The notes under the pieces are model-generated. The model did not search any database. It saw only the letters and a list, made by a program, of their open reading frames with translations, and had not been told where the DNA came from. 64,000 bases of DNA from Rana temporaria (Eukaryota > Chordata > Amphibia > Anura > Ranidae), in contig NC_053494.1 in assembly GCF_905171775.1 (NCBI RefSeq), positions 134,033,236 to 134,097,235 of the forward strand, read 5' to 3'. Shown one piece after another: positions 34,799 through 47,322 of this stretch. Within the stretch, counting starts at the first letter, position 1, and each line of letters starts with the position of its first letter. The translations under genes and the position numbers were made by a program.

Positions 34799-35275
34799 CG
34801 CTATACTCCATGGAACCTTCTATGTTTTTTGATGCCTGTTTACCCGTTATGTTTGTAAGTACATTACAATAAATTGCGTGTTGCTTTCACATACAGGCTT
34901 CACTATTGTGTTTCCTCTCTGCATTCTCTTGGTTTTCCTTTTTGCTGATGAACGCAATATATACCTCAGGATCCTTTTGAGCTGTGGATGCTTTCTTATC
35001 CTTGATGTGGTCTGTGGATTATTACTTTCCGGGTGGAGGTGCGACTGCCATTGATCCCTGCATTATCTAACTCTACATGCCTATAATGATGTCCTTCTGG
35101 TAAGCAGTTTGACTGCACAGGGTGTGGTGTGTTTTCCATATCTGCACACTGAATTCTTGGTGGGGGTTCTTCGTTTTCAACACTTTGAACACTTTGAAGA
35201 TTGTTTTTTATACTCATTTGGACACTGTTTTATTTTATCTATAAGCTTTATAGCGCTGCACTTTGGAACTTTATA
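34737..35275 (+). repeat. Hammerhead-bearing direct repeat, right copy
   Basis: Second copy, longer by about 30 bp. Together with the left copy it encloses a 34435-34736 segment that includes an inverted piece of the TTAACCACTT repeat. The layout (LTR-like direct repeats each with a hammerhead) recalls retrozymes and Penelope-type pseudo-LTRs. Confidence 0.85.
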
Positions 35276-35578
35276 TATTGGCCTAAACTGAGGAAAAAAA
35301 TGTTTTTTAAAAAACTTTTGGGGATATTTATCATAGCAAAAAGTAAAAAATATAGTTTTTTTTTGTCAAAATTGTTGCTCTTTTTTTGTTTATAGCGCAA
35401 AAAATAAAAACCACAAAGGTGATCAAATACCACCGAAAGACTTTGTGGGGGAAAAAAAACGCAAATGTTGCTTGGATACAGCGTTGAACGACCGTGCAAT
35501 TGTCAGTTAAATCGACGCATTGCCAAATTGTAAAAAGTACTCTGGTCTGGAAGGGGGCTGAAGTGGTAAAGTGGAGAA

Positions 35579-36307
35579 CCAGAACAAGATGTAAAATCAA
35601 AAGAATGGCACAGATTTATTTTTTAAACTGTGTGATTTATGTCTTTAAATGTGTTGAAAATAAGTCTTATAAAGCAGTTTGTGGAGGTAAGTAATACGTG
35701 CTATGCGTGAATAGAAGATCTTGGAAAAAAACAAAAACACATGAAGCTGAATGCCTGAATTCCTCTATAATAAAGTTACAATTGAATGAAATTTCATAAC
35801 CATTGTATACCAGGTTAAAACACCTACCTGTCCAGCGCGCCTGCGAAGTCCAGCGCGCCTGCGAAGTCGGCAGACGAGGACGAGCAATCGCTTTGCCCTC
35901 GGATGCTGCCGCCACCATGCTCAGTGAGGGAATCAAGAAGTGAAACCTTGCCGCTTCACTGCCCAGTTCCCTACTGCGCATGCGCAAGAGTGTGCCACAC
36001 CGTCACTGGTAGCCGCTCTCTCCTGGGAACACTGTGTTTCCCATAAGACAGCCGGGGGGGGGGGGGTTGTGACGCGAAGGGGCGTGACTCCCGTGATACC
36101 CGGAAGTGATGCAAATACCTGTTTTATACAGGTATCTGCACCCCCCGGAAAGGTGTCAAATGTGAATTCCCCTTTAATATGGATAGGGCTTTCAGTGTTT
36201 GTCACCATCAGGCATCCATAACAGAAGGTCACATGCTTGTCTCCCCTCTTGCCATGGGGATGTTCCCCATCCTTTCCACTCAATGCAGCCAGTTCATTCC
36301 TGGTTTG
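35579..36307. other. Non-coding stretch, CpG-containing
   Basis: Short tandem GTCCAGCGCGCCTGCGAA (2 copies, about 35830-35866) and CGCATGCG motifs; probably an old transposon, not bounded. Confidence 0.4.
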
Positions 36308-36315
36308 CTGGGCTG

Positions 36316-36784
36316 CAGTAGCAGTGCGTCCAGAAGGGGCACATAGGTGCCACCCCCTAGGCTCAAATAGGCGCCCAAAAGGTGAACAGTGGGCGCCATG
36401 CTGTGCGTTCGCTGTTCACTCAGTGTTGTGTTAGCAAAGCGAAGCAATTGATGGGCACACTGGCAGCAATTGATGGGCACACTGGTAGCAATTGATGGGC
36501 ACACTGGCAGCAATTGATGGGTACAGTGGCTACATTTGATGGCACAGTGGCAGCATTTGATGGGCACAGTGGCTGCATTTGATGGGCACAGTGGCTGCGT
36601 TTGGTGGGCACAGTGGCTGCGCTTGGTGGGCACAGTGGCTGCGCTTGATGGGCACTGTGGCAGCAATTGATGGGCACAGTAGGTGCGTGTGATGGGCACA
36701 GTGGCTGCAATTGATGGGTTTTTTTCAGATTGTTTTCAGATTGTTTGCGTCCCCCCAAAAAAATTTGAGCACCAGCCGCCACTG
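36316..36784. mobile_element. hAT-like element with internal 22-bp repeats
   Basis: Left CAGTAGCAGTGCGTCC and right complement CAGTGGCGGCTGGTG; exact 8-bp duplication CTGGGCTG at 36308-36315 and 36785-36792. The interior holds a 22-bp tandem array. Confidence 0.85.
36445..36720. repeat. 22-bp minisatellite, about 12 copies
   Basis: Unit gatgggcacagtggctgcat plus tt, with CAGCAATT and GCGCTTGG variants; lies within the hAT-like element. Confidence 0.9.
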
Positions 36785-36794
36785 CTGGGCTGGA

Positions 36795-36916
36795 GCGTTT
36801 TATGAAAAGCTAGAAAATGTACCATACAACTGCTGAGTCGATGCACATTTCAAAAGCGTTTTATGAAAAGCTAGAAAATGTACCATACAACTGCTGAGTC
36901 GATGCACATTTCAAAA
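36795..36916. repeat. 61-bp tandem duplication
   Basis: Two copies of a 61-base unit starting GCGTTTTATGAAAAGC, directly adjacent to the right target duplication of the preceding hAT element. Confidence 0.92.
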
Positions 36917-38013
36917 CCCTTGAACCATGCCGGACAGAAATTATAACGACTAGGGAGCCACAGAATTGTGTTACTATTTTCTTTTTGACTTTCATCATTC
37001 AGTTTTGCAAACCATTATTGCTTTAGTGCACACATCTTCCTGTGCATTTTAATTACTTTTTTCCTCTAGCGGTGTTTTATTTAAACTTGAGGCTTTACAC
37101 ATGAATAAATCACTATGATTTGTCATTTCTTTGTTCAACTATAACTGCAGGCAATCATATCCCAGTCATTGACTTAATCAGAGAGAAAACAAATGTGTCT
37201 AAATCCACACACTATTCATCTGTAAAACAGCACAATAGAAGGAGACCCAACAGTGCCAACCAGCAGCCAGAGGTACATTCTGACTACATCCTCTTGTATC
37301 TCGAGTATTTTGCCCCAGACCTGTGCATAGATGGCAGCGAGCAGAGCACACTGTGCCAAAGGCATGGTTAAAAAACCGTGAACCTCGCAAGGAAAATAAT
37401 TTGAGCCTTATCATGTCTCATGCAAAATTAAATTTGACTATTCTGTTTAGGCCTCGGGATTGTTTTCTCATTATGTTTTGGCAAACGCTTTAAGATCTTG
37501 ATTACCTTTCTAGATGAAGGTGAAGACAGGAGAAGGGAAACAAAATGAAAATACCAATGTTGGATTCTTGTCAGCAGAATGTAATGTTAGTACACAGATG
37601 GAATTAGGAGGAAGTAATGATTATGTAAGGGTACCCTGACCTTATGGGCACAGGATCCTCCACCTTAGTATACCCACGCTCAGTGGTTCTTTTGAATAAA
37701 CAGGCACAGAGAAGCCTGTCTGGAAATCCTAACAAGGTAAATTAAACAAAGTCGGGTTTTCCATATCATTTTCATAAAGCTTATGCTCTTGGCAGGAGAG
37801 ATGTGAACAGGATATTTCATGATAAGGATTATTTCCTTAAGCAATATGCCACGTGGATGTTGCCTACCTGTAGAACCCTCACCTGCTTGTTGTACTGAAG
37901 CAGCGCAAGCAGATACCACATATGATTCTCAAATCCATCTATTCCTGTTGGCAGGATACTCTAATCAGGAGGCTAAGTACCTGCCTGCATTTACACCTTC
38001 TCCATTATATCAG
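36917..38013. other. Non-coding intronic stretch
   Basis: Unique-looking; no exon of the KCNH PAS domain or other family seen. Confidence 0.45.
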
Positions 38014-38023
38014 TGCCCTAAAG

Positions 38024-38384
38024 CAGGGGTGTCAAACTCAATTTCATTGTGGGCCGCATCAGCATTATGATTGTCCTCAAAAGGGCCGGTTGTATCCTTA
38101 AGATTAGATGTCCAGCGCATCCCCTCCCCTTACATTAGATGTCAAGAGCCACCCCACCATCAGAAGTTGAGTCCATCACTCTCTCTTACATGACAGTGCA
38201 CCCACCTTACCTTATGCTGCTGCTGGAAAGAAGCTGGATGCATTGCTTGAAAGCAGAAAGTAAGGTTCTGGAGGAGGACCAGAGGAGGACTGGAGCTTTC
38301 CTGCAGCTGCAGGAGAGGTGCGAGGGCCACATGAAATGACCTGGAGGGCCAGATTCGGCCGGTGGGCCTCGTGTTTGACACCTG
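38024..38384. mobile_element. hAT-like MITE (CAGGGGTGTCAAACTC ends)
   Basis: TIR CAGGGGTGTCAAACTC / complement CAGGTGTCAAACACGAG; TGCCCTAAAG directly repeated on both sides (38014-38023, 38385-38394), covering an 8-bp hAT duplication. No coding capacity. Confidence 0.87.
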
Positions 38385-38394
38385 TGCCCTAAAG

Positions 38395-38785
38395 CCTCAT
38401 ACACACGATCGGACTTTCATCCAACTGTTCCGTGGATTTTGGTCTGAAGGGCGTTGGCCGTGAACTTGTTTCTGCACACACACGGCACAACATTTTCAGC
38501 CAACATTCACCAAACCACGTGGTTTTTCAGCTCTTTACCGCCACCCTTTGGGCAACTTCTGCTATTGTTGTCTGATTTAGCATTGGTTCAGAGCATGCGT
38601 GTTTGTACTTTGGATTTTAGTTGAACGGACTTGCATAGATACGATTGGATAAACCGACGTAACAGATTTATTGCCCAACAGTTGGTGAGCATGAACAGCC
38701 AACTTTTGTTGTCGTTAATTCAGCCAGTAATTGTCTGATGGAGCATACACACGGTCGGATTTGTCCGAAACCGAGGTTTTAGCTG
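38395..38785. mobile_element. GTACACACG-type MITE, abutting a hAT MITE
   Basis: CCTCATACACACGATCGGAC ... GCATACACACGGTCGGATTT; it starts right at the hAT target duplication. Confidence 0.7.
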
Positions 38786-38799
38786 CCCCATCTTTGCAC

Positions 38800-38890
38800 T
38801 GCCTCCTGGCGTGGTGGCCATCTGTATGCCCGGGGGCCCCATAATCTTCTATTGCCCAGGGGCCCCATGAGTTGTCAGTCCGCCCCTGGC
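38800..38890. repeat. hAT-type terminal fragment (CAGGGGCGGACTGACAACTC)
   Basis: Minus strand reads CCAGGGGCGGACTGACAACT followed by GGGGCCCCTGGGCAATAG; one end only. Confidence 0.55.
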
Positions 38891-39261
38891 ATATATACTC
38901 CTATTTTATCAATTTAATTTTAATCTGCTAGTACATCTAACACTGCCCTTTCACCAGAGGGCAGTGCTACTGTCCAAAGGTGTCTCTTTTGCTCATCCAT
39001 CCAGAGTGCTAAGGCTGGTCATACATTATACAATTTTCTTCTACAGTTTTCCTAAAACCATATAATATGAGGTCAAACCAAAACACTTTCAATTCATATG
39101 CAATCAGACAGGTCCTTTCACTACATAGTTGAAGGTAAATCTAAAGGAAAATGTGTGGCCAACTTACGATAGGAAGTGTGTTACTGGCCAGATCACTAGG
39201 TGACGACAATAAAGAGGAAAGAAGCCTAAAAAAAAGAAAACTCACTCAGCCACCATATTTA

Positions 39262-40406
39262 GTGCCGGTTCACACAACAGTGACCTGTCAGGTGACTTAG
39301 CTGCCTGACAAGTCGCGCTCCATGCATTGCAATGGAACCGCTCTAATAGGAGCAACTTAACCTCCTTAGCGGTATCCCCGAGCGTGATTCGGGGTGGTTT
39401 TTCCATGCTAGGATCGGTATCCCCAAGTCACGCTCGGGGTAGATGTGCAGAGCGTGCAGCGGCGCGGCTTACCTTCTCGCTAAATCCACAGGCTTGGTTT
39501 ACTTACCTTGTCCCTGGATCCAGAGATGCAACCCCGCTGTGTGAGCGAGCGGGTCCTCGCTCGATTCACAGTGTCCCCGTGTGCCGCCGATCTCCGTTCC
39601 CTGCGACGTTATGACTCACGGGGGCGGAGAACGGCGCCAAATTCAAAAAAGTAAACAAACACTATACATACAGTATACTGTAATCTTATAGATTACAGTA
39701 CTGTTTGTAAAAAATACACACCCCCTTTGTCCCTAGTGGTCTGCCCAGTGTCCTACATGTTCTTTTATATAATAAAAACTGTTCTTTCTGCCTGCAAACT
39801 GTAGATTGTCCATAGCAACTAAAAGTGTCCCTTTATGTCAAAAATGGTTTTAGAGCAGCTAGAAAACAGCGATAATAAATTATAATCACTTGCAGAATTG
39901 TGCAATAGCGATTTGTGGGGAAATTTGTCATAAAAAAAATAAAAGTAATGACAGCGACAATTCTGCAACTGAGCAAATTTCAGTGATTTTGAGTTGATTA
40001 CATTATTGAATAATTTTTATTATAATTATATTATTATTTGATATAATTATTTATAATTATTTATTATATTATAATTTATAATTTTGTTTTAAAAAAAAAA
40101 TCATACCCGGGATGCCTACTAGACTCTTGTTTGGTCAGATTTAAGTGAGTTATTTCAAAAAATTGCAGGCCTACAGTATAAAACGCCAAATTTCCTTGCA
40201 AATAATTGTACCGCTTTTGGTACGTAATTCCAGACAGAATCATACCGCCAGGGAGGATAAGTCGCTCCGACTTAAAAAAGGTTCCTGTACCACTTTGGGG
40301 TGACTTTGGAGCAGCTTGCATTGACTTCCATACAGCAGTCGTTTTGCAAGCCCGGAGGAAGTCGCGATGTACGGGGGAACTTCAGAGTCCTGTGTGAATC
40401 GCCACT
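39262..40406. mobile_element. Nested pair: GTGCCGGTTCACAC element containing an AACCTCCTTAGCGG element
   Basis: Outer ends GTGCCGGTTCACACAACAG and GTGTGAATCGCCACTT. Inner element 39359-40257 with AACCTCCTTAGCGGTATC / ATACCGCCAGGGAGG ends. The inner part includes an ATAATTAT-rich tract (40020-40085). Confidence 0.75.
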
Positions 40407-40866
40407 TAAAGGGGTTGTAAAGGTAAATGTTTTTTTTACCTTAATGCATCCTATGCATTAAGGTGAAATAACATCTGACGGTACCACCCCCCCTTCCCGA
40501 ACCCCTGTTTTACTTACCTGACCCCTCGAAAGTCCCGTGCACGTCCACGTGATCCTCTTCGGTTCCCAGCCTGGCCGTTGATTGGCTAGGCTGGACGGAT
40601 TGATACCAGCGCAGCCATTGGCTGGCGCTGCTGTCAATCACATCGGATGACGGGGGGCAGGGCCGCTGTATCACGGGAGCGCGCTCACAAAAGCTTTCCA
40701 CCATGCAAGCTTGCTCGCATGAAGGTGGAAAGCTTTTGTGAGGAGGAGCCGAGACAGCCGCCGAGGGACCCCAGAAGACAGGGTTAGGGGACACTATGCA
40801 CAGTGGAGGTAAGTATAACATGTTTGTTATTTAAAAAAAAAAAAAGTTTGCCTTTAGCGTTGCTTT
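40407..40866. mobile_element. AAAGGGGTTGTAAAGG MITE
   Basis: TTAAAGGGGTTGTAAAGGTA start; complement-like end ...GCGTTGCTTTAA. A related, truncated piece lies at about 15660-16112. Confidence 0.7.
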
Positions 40867-41299
40867 AAAGTGGTTGTAAACACTCTCTGCGAACTTTCAC
40901 CTACAGGTAAGCCTAGATTAAGTCTTACCTGTAGGTGCTTGCAATATTTCCTAGACATACACGGGTTTAGGAGATATTTGCAATAAATAATGCACCGATG
41001 TCTACGGTGCGCATGCAACGGCGCAGGCACACTGAGCATGCCGTTGCTGAATGGCATCATACTGTAAGTGTCGGCTCCCGCGCGCATGCGCGAGAGTGAC
41101 GTAATCGATGCTCCGGCCAGTCACAGTGCCGGAGCAGCGATACCCAGAAGGAAGAGGGTGAGAGATGGACGCTTTGTGGAGGCGAGGAAATCAGGGACAT
41201 CGCAGGCTTTGGTTTCAGGTAAGTGACACATAATGGGCTACTATGCAATGCATCGTAGCCCATTATGCTTTACCTTTGCAGGGTTTACTTCCTCTTTAA
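40867..41299. mobile_element. AAAGTGGTTGTAAACA-type repeat
   Basis: Begins AAAGTGGTTGTAAACACTCT and ends GGGTTTACTTCCTCTTTAA; internal inverted TTACCTGTAGGTG. Confidence 0.65.
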
Positions 41300-41753
41300 G
41301 ACCCCTCTCACACTGGGGCGTTTTTCAGGCATTTTTGGGCATTATTCAGGCACTTTGGCGTTAAAAAAAAGCCTGTAAAGCACCTGAAAGAAGCCTCATC
41401 TGCAATCCCAATGTGAAAGCCAGAGTGCTTTCAGAGCTCTTTCACACTGCCAGAGCCCGAAAAATGCTGGCAACGCGCCGCTAAGACACCTTTCACACTG
41501 GGGCATTTTTCAGATGCTTTGGCGTTAAAAAAGCTCCCTCAATGGGAAAGGGGCTTTAGGAGCGGTGTTTTCAAGTGCTGCAAAGAAGCTGCTTGCAGGA
41601 CTTTTTTGCCGCCCTGCCAGCGCAGCGCCTCAGTGTGAAAGCACTCGGGCTTTCACATTGGGATTGCAGATGCAGCTTCTTTCAGGTGCTTTACAAGCGA
41701 TTTTTTAACGCTAAAACGCCTGAAAAACGCCCCAGTGTGAAAGGGGTCTAAGG
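41299..41753. mobile_element. GACCCCTCTCACACTGGGGCG palindromic MITE
   Basis: Ends AGACCCCTCTCACACTGGGG / CCAGTGTGAAAGGGGTCTAA; internal CTTTCACACTG repeats. Confidence 0.85.
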
Positions 41754-42896
41754 ATTGGTATTCTGCAACATATTAAATGTTTGTTTTGTGGGTTTAACAA
41801 CACTTTGATAAAGTATTATATTTAAAGCATTAATATCATTGCAGCTAAATGCTTTTATCTTTTGCCTCTCCCCACCATCACTTGTTACTGTAACAAATGA
41901 CTAACAAGCTGGTAAAGGTTGGGGAATTGTGCCATAAAGCCTTGTGGTTGGTTGTAATCAGTCCCCATGCCTTATGCAGCTCTCAGATGGGCGCTGATAG
42001 ACACTGCGCTGTCCATGGTGCTGATCCCGACAATATCAGTAGTAATGGCTTTTCTTCTAAGGGACTGGGAAAGGAACTAGCAGCGTGCTATGTGCACACG
42101 ATCCATCCATGCATTGTCTGCCTTAGTAATCAAATTGTAAAGCTAGACACATGTCATTGCCTCAGTAATTGTATTGTAAAATCTGCTAAGCAGCTGTCCA
42201 TGGAGTAGTCCCCAGAGTAGCTAGGGGAAGAAGAAGAATAGTTCAATACACTGGCTGGGTGAGCACTTTTCAGGCAGATGAACTGTCATTATGGGTATGC
42301 AGCCACCCCTGGGGCACAGGAGCAGTACAGGGGACCATGCAGGGGGCATGGACAGTCTTGGGTCATTTAAAGAAGGGGCTGCAGCATTAGTGACATCCAA
42401 GTCACCACATTTTTCTATAACAGTCACAGCAGGTCTGATTGTAAAGATGAAATATTACCAAACATGTTCTCTCTCCACAAGTGTAGCAAGTGATCATCAT
42501 CATTGAGTGTATGAATGGCTGTCTCATCACATAGATACTGCAAACAGTATACATGTAACACGTGAGCTGCCAGCAATCTCCTGAATCCATACATGCTGCA
42601 GCAACTCATCGCTTACACAAAGCAAGAGTCTATCAGTATTAGAGATGGATCTGACAGTCAGCATCCAAATTCATGGATCACCCAGACCCTGCATGGGTTA
42701 AGCAGTCAACCTCATATAAAATAGAGCATTGGGTTTCTACTAAATTGCTACAGTTTTATTCTAATGACTCACCATCATAGGCATGCAGGAGCTGAGGAAC
42801 CCTAGGATGATGCTTGTCAGGTTTACCCCAACAGCGATCTATTGGGGCAATTATATCAGTTTGTGAGATAAAGGATAGGAGGTGGAGGTGAATAAT
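41754..42896. other. Non-coding intronic stretch
   Basis: Unique-looking sequence leading into the 31-bp minisatellite. Confidence 0.45.
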
Positions 42897-44325
42897 GTCC
42901 AAGACTAGCACTAGGTACACCTCACATGTCCAAGACTAGCACTAGGTACACCTCAAATGTCCAAGACTAGCACTAGGTACACCTCACATGTCCAAGCCTA
43001 GCACTAGATACACCTCAAATGTCCAAGACTGGCACTAGGTACACATCACATGTCCAAGCCTAGCACTAGATACACCTCAAATGTCCAAGACTGGCACTAG
43101 GTACACCTCACATGTCCAAGCCTAGCACTAGGTACACCTCAAATGTCCAAGACTAGCACTAGGTTCACCTCAAATGTCCAAGACTAGCACTAGGTACACC
43201 TCAAATGTCCAAGACTAGCACTAGGTACACCTCAAATGTCCAAGACTAGCACTAGGTTCACCTCAAATGTCCAAGACTAGCACTAGGTACACCTCAAATG
43301 TCCAAGACTAGCACTAGGTACACCTCAAATGTCCAAGACTAGCACTAGGTACACCTCAAATGTCCAAGACTAGCACTAGGTACAACTCACATACACAAGC
43401 CTAGCAGTAGGTACACCTCACATACACAAACCTAGCACTAGGTACACATCACATACACAAGCCTAGCAGTAGGTACCCCTTATATGTCCAAGCCTATGTA
43501 CACCTCACATACACAAGCCTAGCACTAGGTACAACTCACATACACAAGCCTAGCAGTAGGTACACCTCACATACACAAGCCTAGCACTAGGTACACCTCA
43601 CATGTCCAAGACTAGCACTAGGTACACCTCAAATGTCCAAGCCTAGCTAAGTACACCTCACATACACAAGCCTAGCACTAGGTACACCTCACATACACAA
43701 GCCTAGCACTAGGTACATCTCACATACACAAGCCTAGCACTAGGTACACCTCACATACACAAGCCTAGCAGTAGGTACCCCTTATATGCCCAAGCCTAGC
43801 ACTAGGTACACCTCACATACACAAACCTAGCACTAGGTACATGTCACATACACAAGCCTAGCAGTAGGTACCCCTTATATGTCCAAGCCTAGCTAAGTAC
43901 ACCTCACATACACAAGCCTAGCTAAGTACACCTCACATACACAAGTCTAGCACTAGGTACACCTCACATACACAAGCCTAGCACTAGGTACACCTCACAT
44001 ACACAAACCTAGCACTAGGTACACCTCACATACACAAGCCTAGCTAAGTACACCTCACATACACAAGTCTAGCACTAGGTACACCTCACATACACAAGCC
44101 TAGCTAAGTACACCTCACATACACAAGTCTAGCACTAGGTACACCTCACATACACAAACCTAGCACTAGGTACACCTCACATACACAAGCCTAGCTAAGT
44201 ACACCTCACATACTCAAGTCTAGCACTAGGTACACCTCACATACACAAGCCTAGCACTAGGTACACCTCACATACACAAGCCTAGCACTAGGTACAGGTC
44301 ACATACACAAGCCTAGCACGTCCAC
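42897..44325. repeat. 31-bp minisatellite with two unit classes, next to KCNH exon 1
   Basis: Units gtccaagactagcactaggt plus acacctcaaat (left half) and the acatacacaagcctag variant (right half), plus shortened GCCTAGCTAAGTAC units. About 45 copies, ending about 135 bp from the exon-1 donor, hence intronic. Confidence 0.93.
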
Positions 44326-44458
44326 CTTTGTTCTTGTGTAACTAAACAAAGCCCAGCTCCTTGGAGCGAGTATATGCACACAAAGGTCCGCTAAGCTTCT
44401 CTAGCTGTACACCAGATAGGCTTATATAGACCCATCAGATTATAGACATAGATCATTA

Positions 44459-45010
<552 letters not shown>

Positions 45011-45186
45011 GAGAGGCAGCTCCCAGGTAACAGCCTGTCTAAGAGCTGGACTGATGGGCAGGACTGGGGCTCCTCTACACCTCACCTACCTTATAGCAAT
45101 ACAATGTACCAGGCTACTCAGATTTTACATCTCTCTGTATATACAGTATATAGATAATGTCATTTGTGTGTCTATATATATATATA

Positions 45187-45464
45187 TATATATTATTATA
45201 ATTATTCAGTTTACGTAGCGCTTTAAAACATAAGGGCAGACAGTACAATTACAATACCATTTTTATCTTGATGTGTCTGTCTGTAGATCTATCTATCTAT
45301 AGATAGATCTAGATAGATAGAGAGATAAAAAAAAATAAAAAATGTTGTTTTTATTATTATTATTATTATTATTATTCAGTTTACGCAGCGCTTTGCAACA
45401 TAATGAGAGACAGTATAATTACAATACAATTTACCAGGCTACTAATGTCATTGGTGTTTGTATA

Positions 45465-45504
<40 letters not shown>

Positions 45505-45570
45505 TTTAGGTAGCACTTTACAACATAAGAGCAGACAGTACAATTGCAATCAATTTACCAGGCTGCGTGT
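45187..45570. repeat. Three tandem fragments of a (TTA)n-tailed SINE/LINE-type repeat
   Basis: Each unit is (ATT)n then CAGTTTACGYAGCGCTTT and ACAGTAYAATTACAAT. The same family occurs at 46739-46897, 47323-47452 and 51838-51978 with TTGGCGCTATATAAATCC. Trinucleotide runs at 45352-45376 and 45463-45500. Confidence 0.75.
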
Positions 45571-45574
45571 CTGT

Positions 45575-45610
45575 CTGTATATCTATCTATCTATCTATCT
45601 ATATCTATCC

Positions 45611-45692
<82 letters not shown>
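45575..45692. repeat. (CTAT)n microsatellite, left arm
   Basis: Near-pure ATCT/CTAT tetranucleotide run of about 115 bases, complementary to the AGAT run that follows. Confidence 0.95.
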
Positions 45693-45711
45693 ATAGATCT
45701 ATATCTCTCTA

Positions 45712-45812
<101 letters not shown>

Positions 45813-45852
45813 CAGAGATATAAAATGTAATTTGTGTGTGTTTGTAATTATT

Positions 45853-46737
45853 ATGCTTCATTTCCACTGATGTTTTTACAGCCACTTTTCTGAGCGTTTT
45901 TTACAGCTTAAAAACGCCTGTCCATGTTATTCTATGGCATCATGCCCACATAGGCGTTTTTGAGCTGCAAATGGCATAGGCGTTTTTGAGCTGTAAAAAA
46001 AACGCAGGACCAGGGCATTCTGAAGCTCCAGAGTAGAGCTGTAAAAACGCCAAACGTTAAAAAACGCTCAAAAACGCTACCGCAGCATTTTTAAAGCTCC
46101 AGCTCACAAAAAAAAAATGTTTTCATTTTTTTTACAAAATAAACATGGACAGGCGTTTTTAAAGTGGGAGTTCACCCATAAAACAATTTTTCCCCTTAGA
46201 TGGATGCTAGATGGATGCTCGTTTTGTCTAGGGGAATCAGCTAGTTGGTTTAAAATATGAGCTGTACTTACCGTTTACGAGATGCATCTTCTCCGTCGCT
46301 TCCGGGTATGGGTCTTCGGGAGCGGGCGTTCCTTCTTGATTGACAGTCTTCCGAGAGGCTTCCGACGGCCGCATCCATCGCGTCACTAGTAGCCGAAAGA
46401 AGCCGAACGTCGGTGCGGCTCTATACTGCGCCTGCGCACCGACGTTCGGCTTCTTTCGGAAAATCGTGACGCGATGGATGCGACCGTCGGAAGCCTCTCG
46501 GAAGACTGTCAATCAAAATAGGAACGCCCAGTCCCGCAGCCCATACCCGGAAGCGGCGGAGAAGATGCATCTCGTAAACGGTAAGTACAGCTCATATTTT
46601 AAAACAACTAGCTGATTCCCCTAGACAAAACGAGCATCCATCTAAGGGGAAAAAGTGTTATGTGCGGGTGAACCCCCGCTTAGGATGTAAAAAAGGCTAA
46701 CACAAGTGGCTGTAAAAACGCCAGTGGAAATGAAGCC

Positions 46738-46738
<1 letters not shown>
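45853..46738. mobile_element. GCTTCATTTCCACTG MITE interrupted by another MITE
   Basis: Ends GCTTCATTTCCACTGATGTT and complement GCTTCATTTCCACTGGCGTT, with TTA on both sides. Its halves are 45853-46157 and 46683-46738. Confidence 0.82.
46158..46682. mobile_element. AAAGTGGGAGTTCACCC palindromic MITE
   Basis: Same family as 31319-31853; the two arms give mirror-image translations. It splits the GCTTCATTTCCACTG element. Confidence 0.9.
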
Positions 46739-46775
<37 letters not shown>

Positions 46776-46897
46776 CAGGATTTATATAGTGCCAACAGTT
46801 TGCACAGTGCTTTACAAAATAATGTCAGACACTAGAATTACAAAACAATTTAATACAGTAGGAATCACAGGGCTCTGCACATCAGAGCTTACAATCT
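46739..46897 (-). repeat. SINE/LINE-type 3' tail repeat, (TTA)n
   Basis: Starts with (ATT)n, then GGATTTATATAGTGCCAACA and ...CAGAGCTTACAATCTAA. It is the inverted partner of 47323-47452, so the pair flanks the MITE at 46899-47313. Confidence 0.75.
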
Positions 46898-46898
46898 A

Positions 46899-47313
46899 AG
46901 GCCGCGTACACACGGTCGTTCCAAACCGATGAGAATGGTCCGACGGGCCATTTCCATCGGTTCACGGCTGAAGTGGTCTGATGTGCGTACACACCATCAG
47001 TTCAAAATCCGATCGTGTCAGAACGCAGTGACGTAAAACACGACGACGTGCTGAAAAAAACGAAGTTCAATGCTTCCAAGCATGCGTCGACTTGATTCTG
47101 AGCATGCGCGGGTTTTGAACCGATGCTTTTCTGTACTAACCATCGGTTTGGGCCGATCGGTCAGCGGTCCATCGGTTCGATTTTAAAGCATGTTTTAACA
47201 TTTTGGACCGAAGGACAAAAGACCGATGGGCCGCACACACGGTCGGTTTGGACTGATGAAACTGAACTTCGGTCCATTCTCATCGGTTTGGAACGACCGT
47301 GTGTACGGAGCCA
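46899..47313. mobile_element. GTACACACG-type TIR MITE
   Basis: AGGCCGCGTACACACGGTCG ... CGACCGTGTGTACGGAGCC; flanked by inverted SINE/LINE tails. Confidence 0.82.
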
Positions 47314-47322
47314 AAAGGTCAT

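Larger units (their letters stand above)
33211..35578. mobile_element. Rearranged copy of the TTAACCACTT repeat with hammerhead repeats inside
   Basis: 33211-33671 and 35276-35578 match the 603-1533 repeat on the minus strand, whereas 34517-34735 matches its middle part on the plus strand. The two hammerhead direct repeats sit at the two inversion junctions. No coding capacity. Confidence 0.6.

Noticed and set aside
36280..36782. Minus-strand frames with CPSNAATVPI-like repeats
   Set aside because: Produced by the 22-bp array inside a hAT-like element.
42897..44325. Possible CRISPR-like array
   Set aside because: Units are contiguous 31-bp tandem repeats without spacers, in a vertebrate context.
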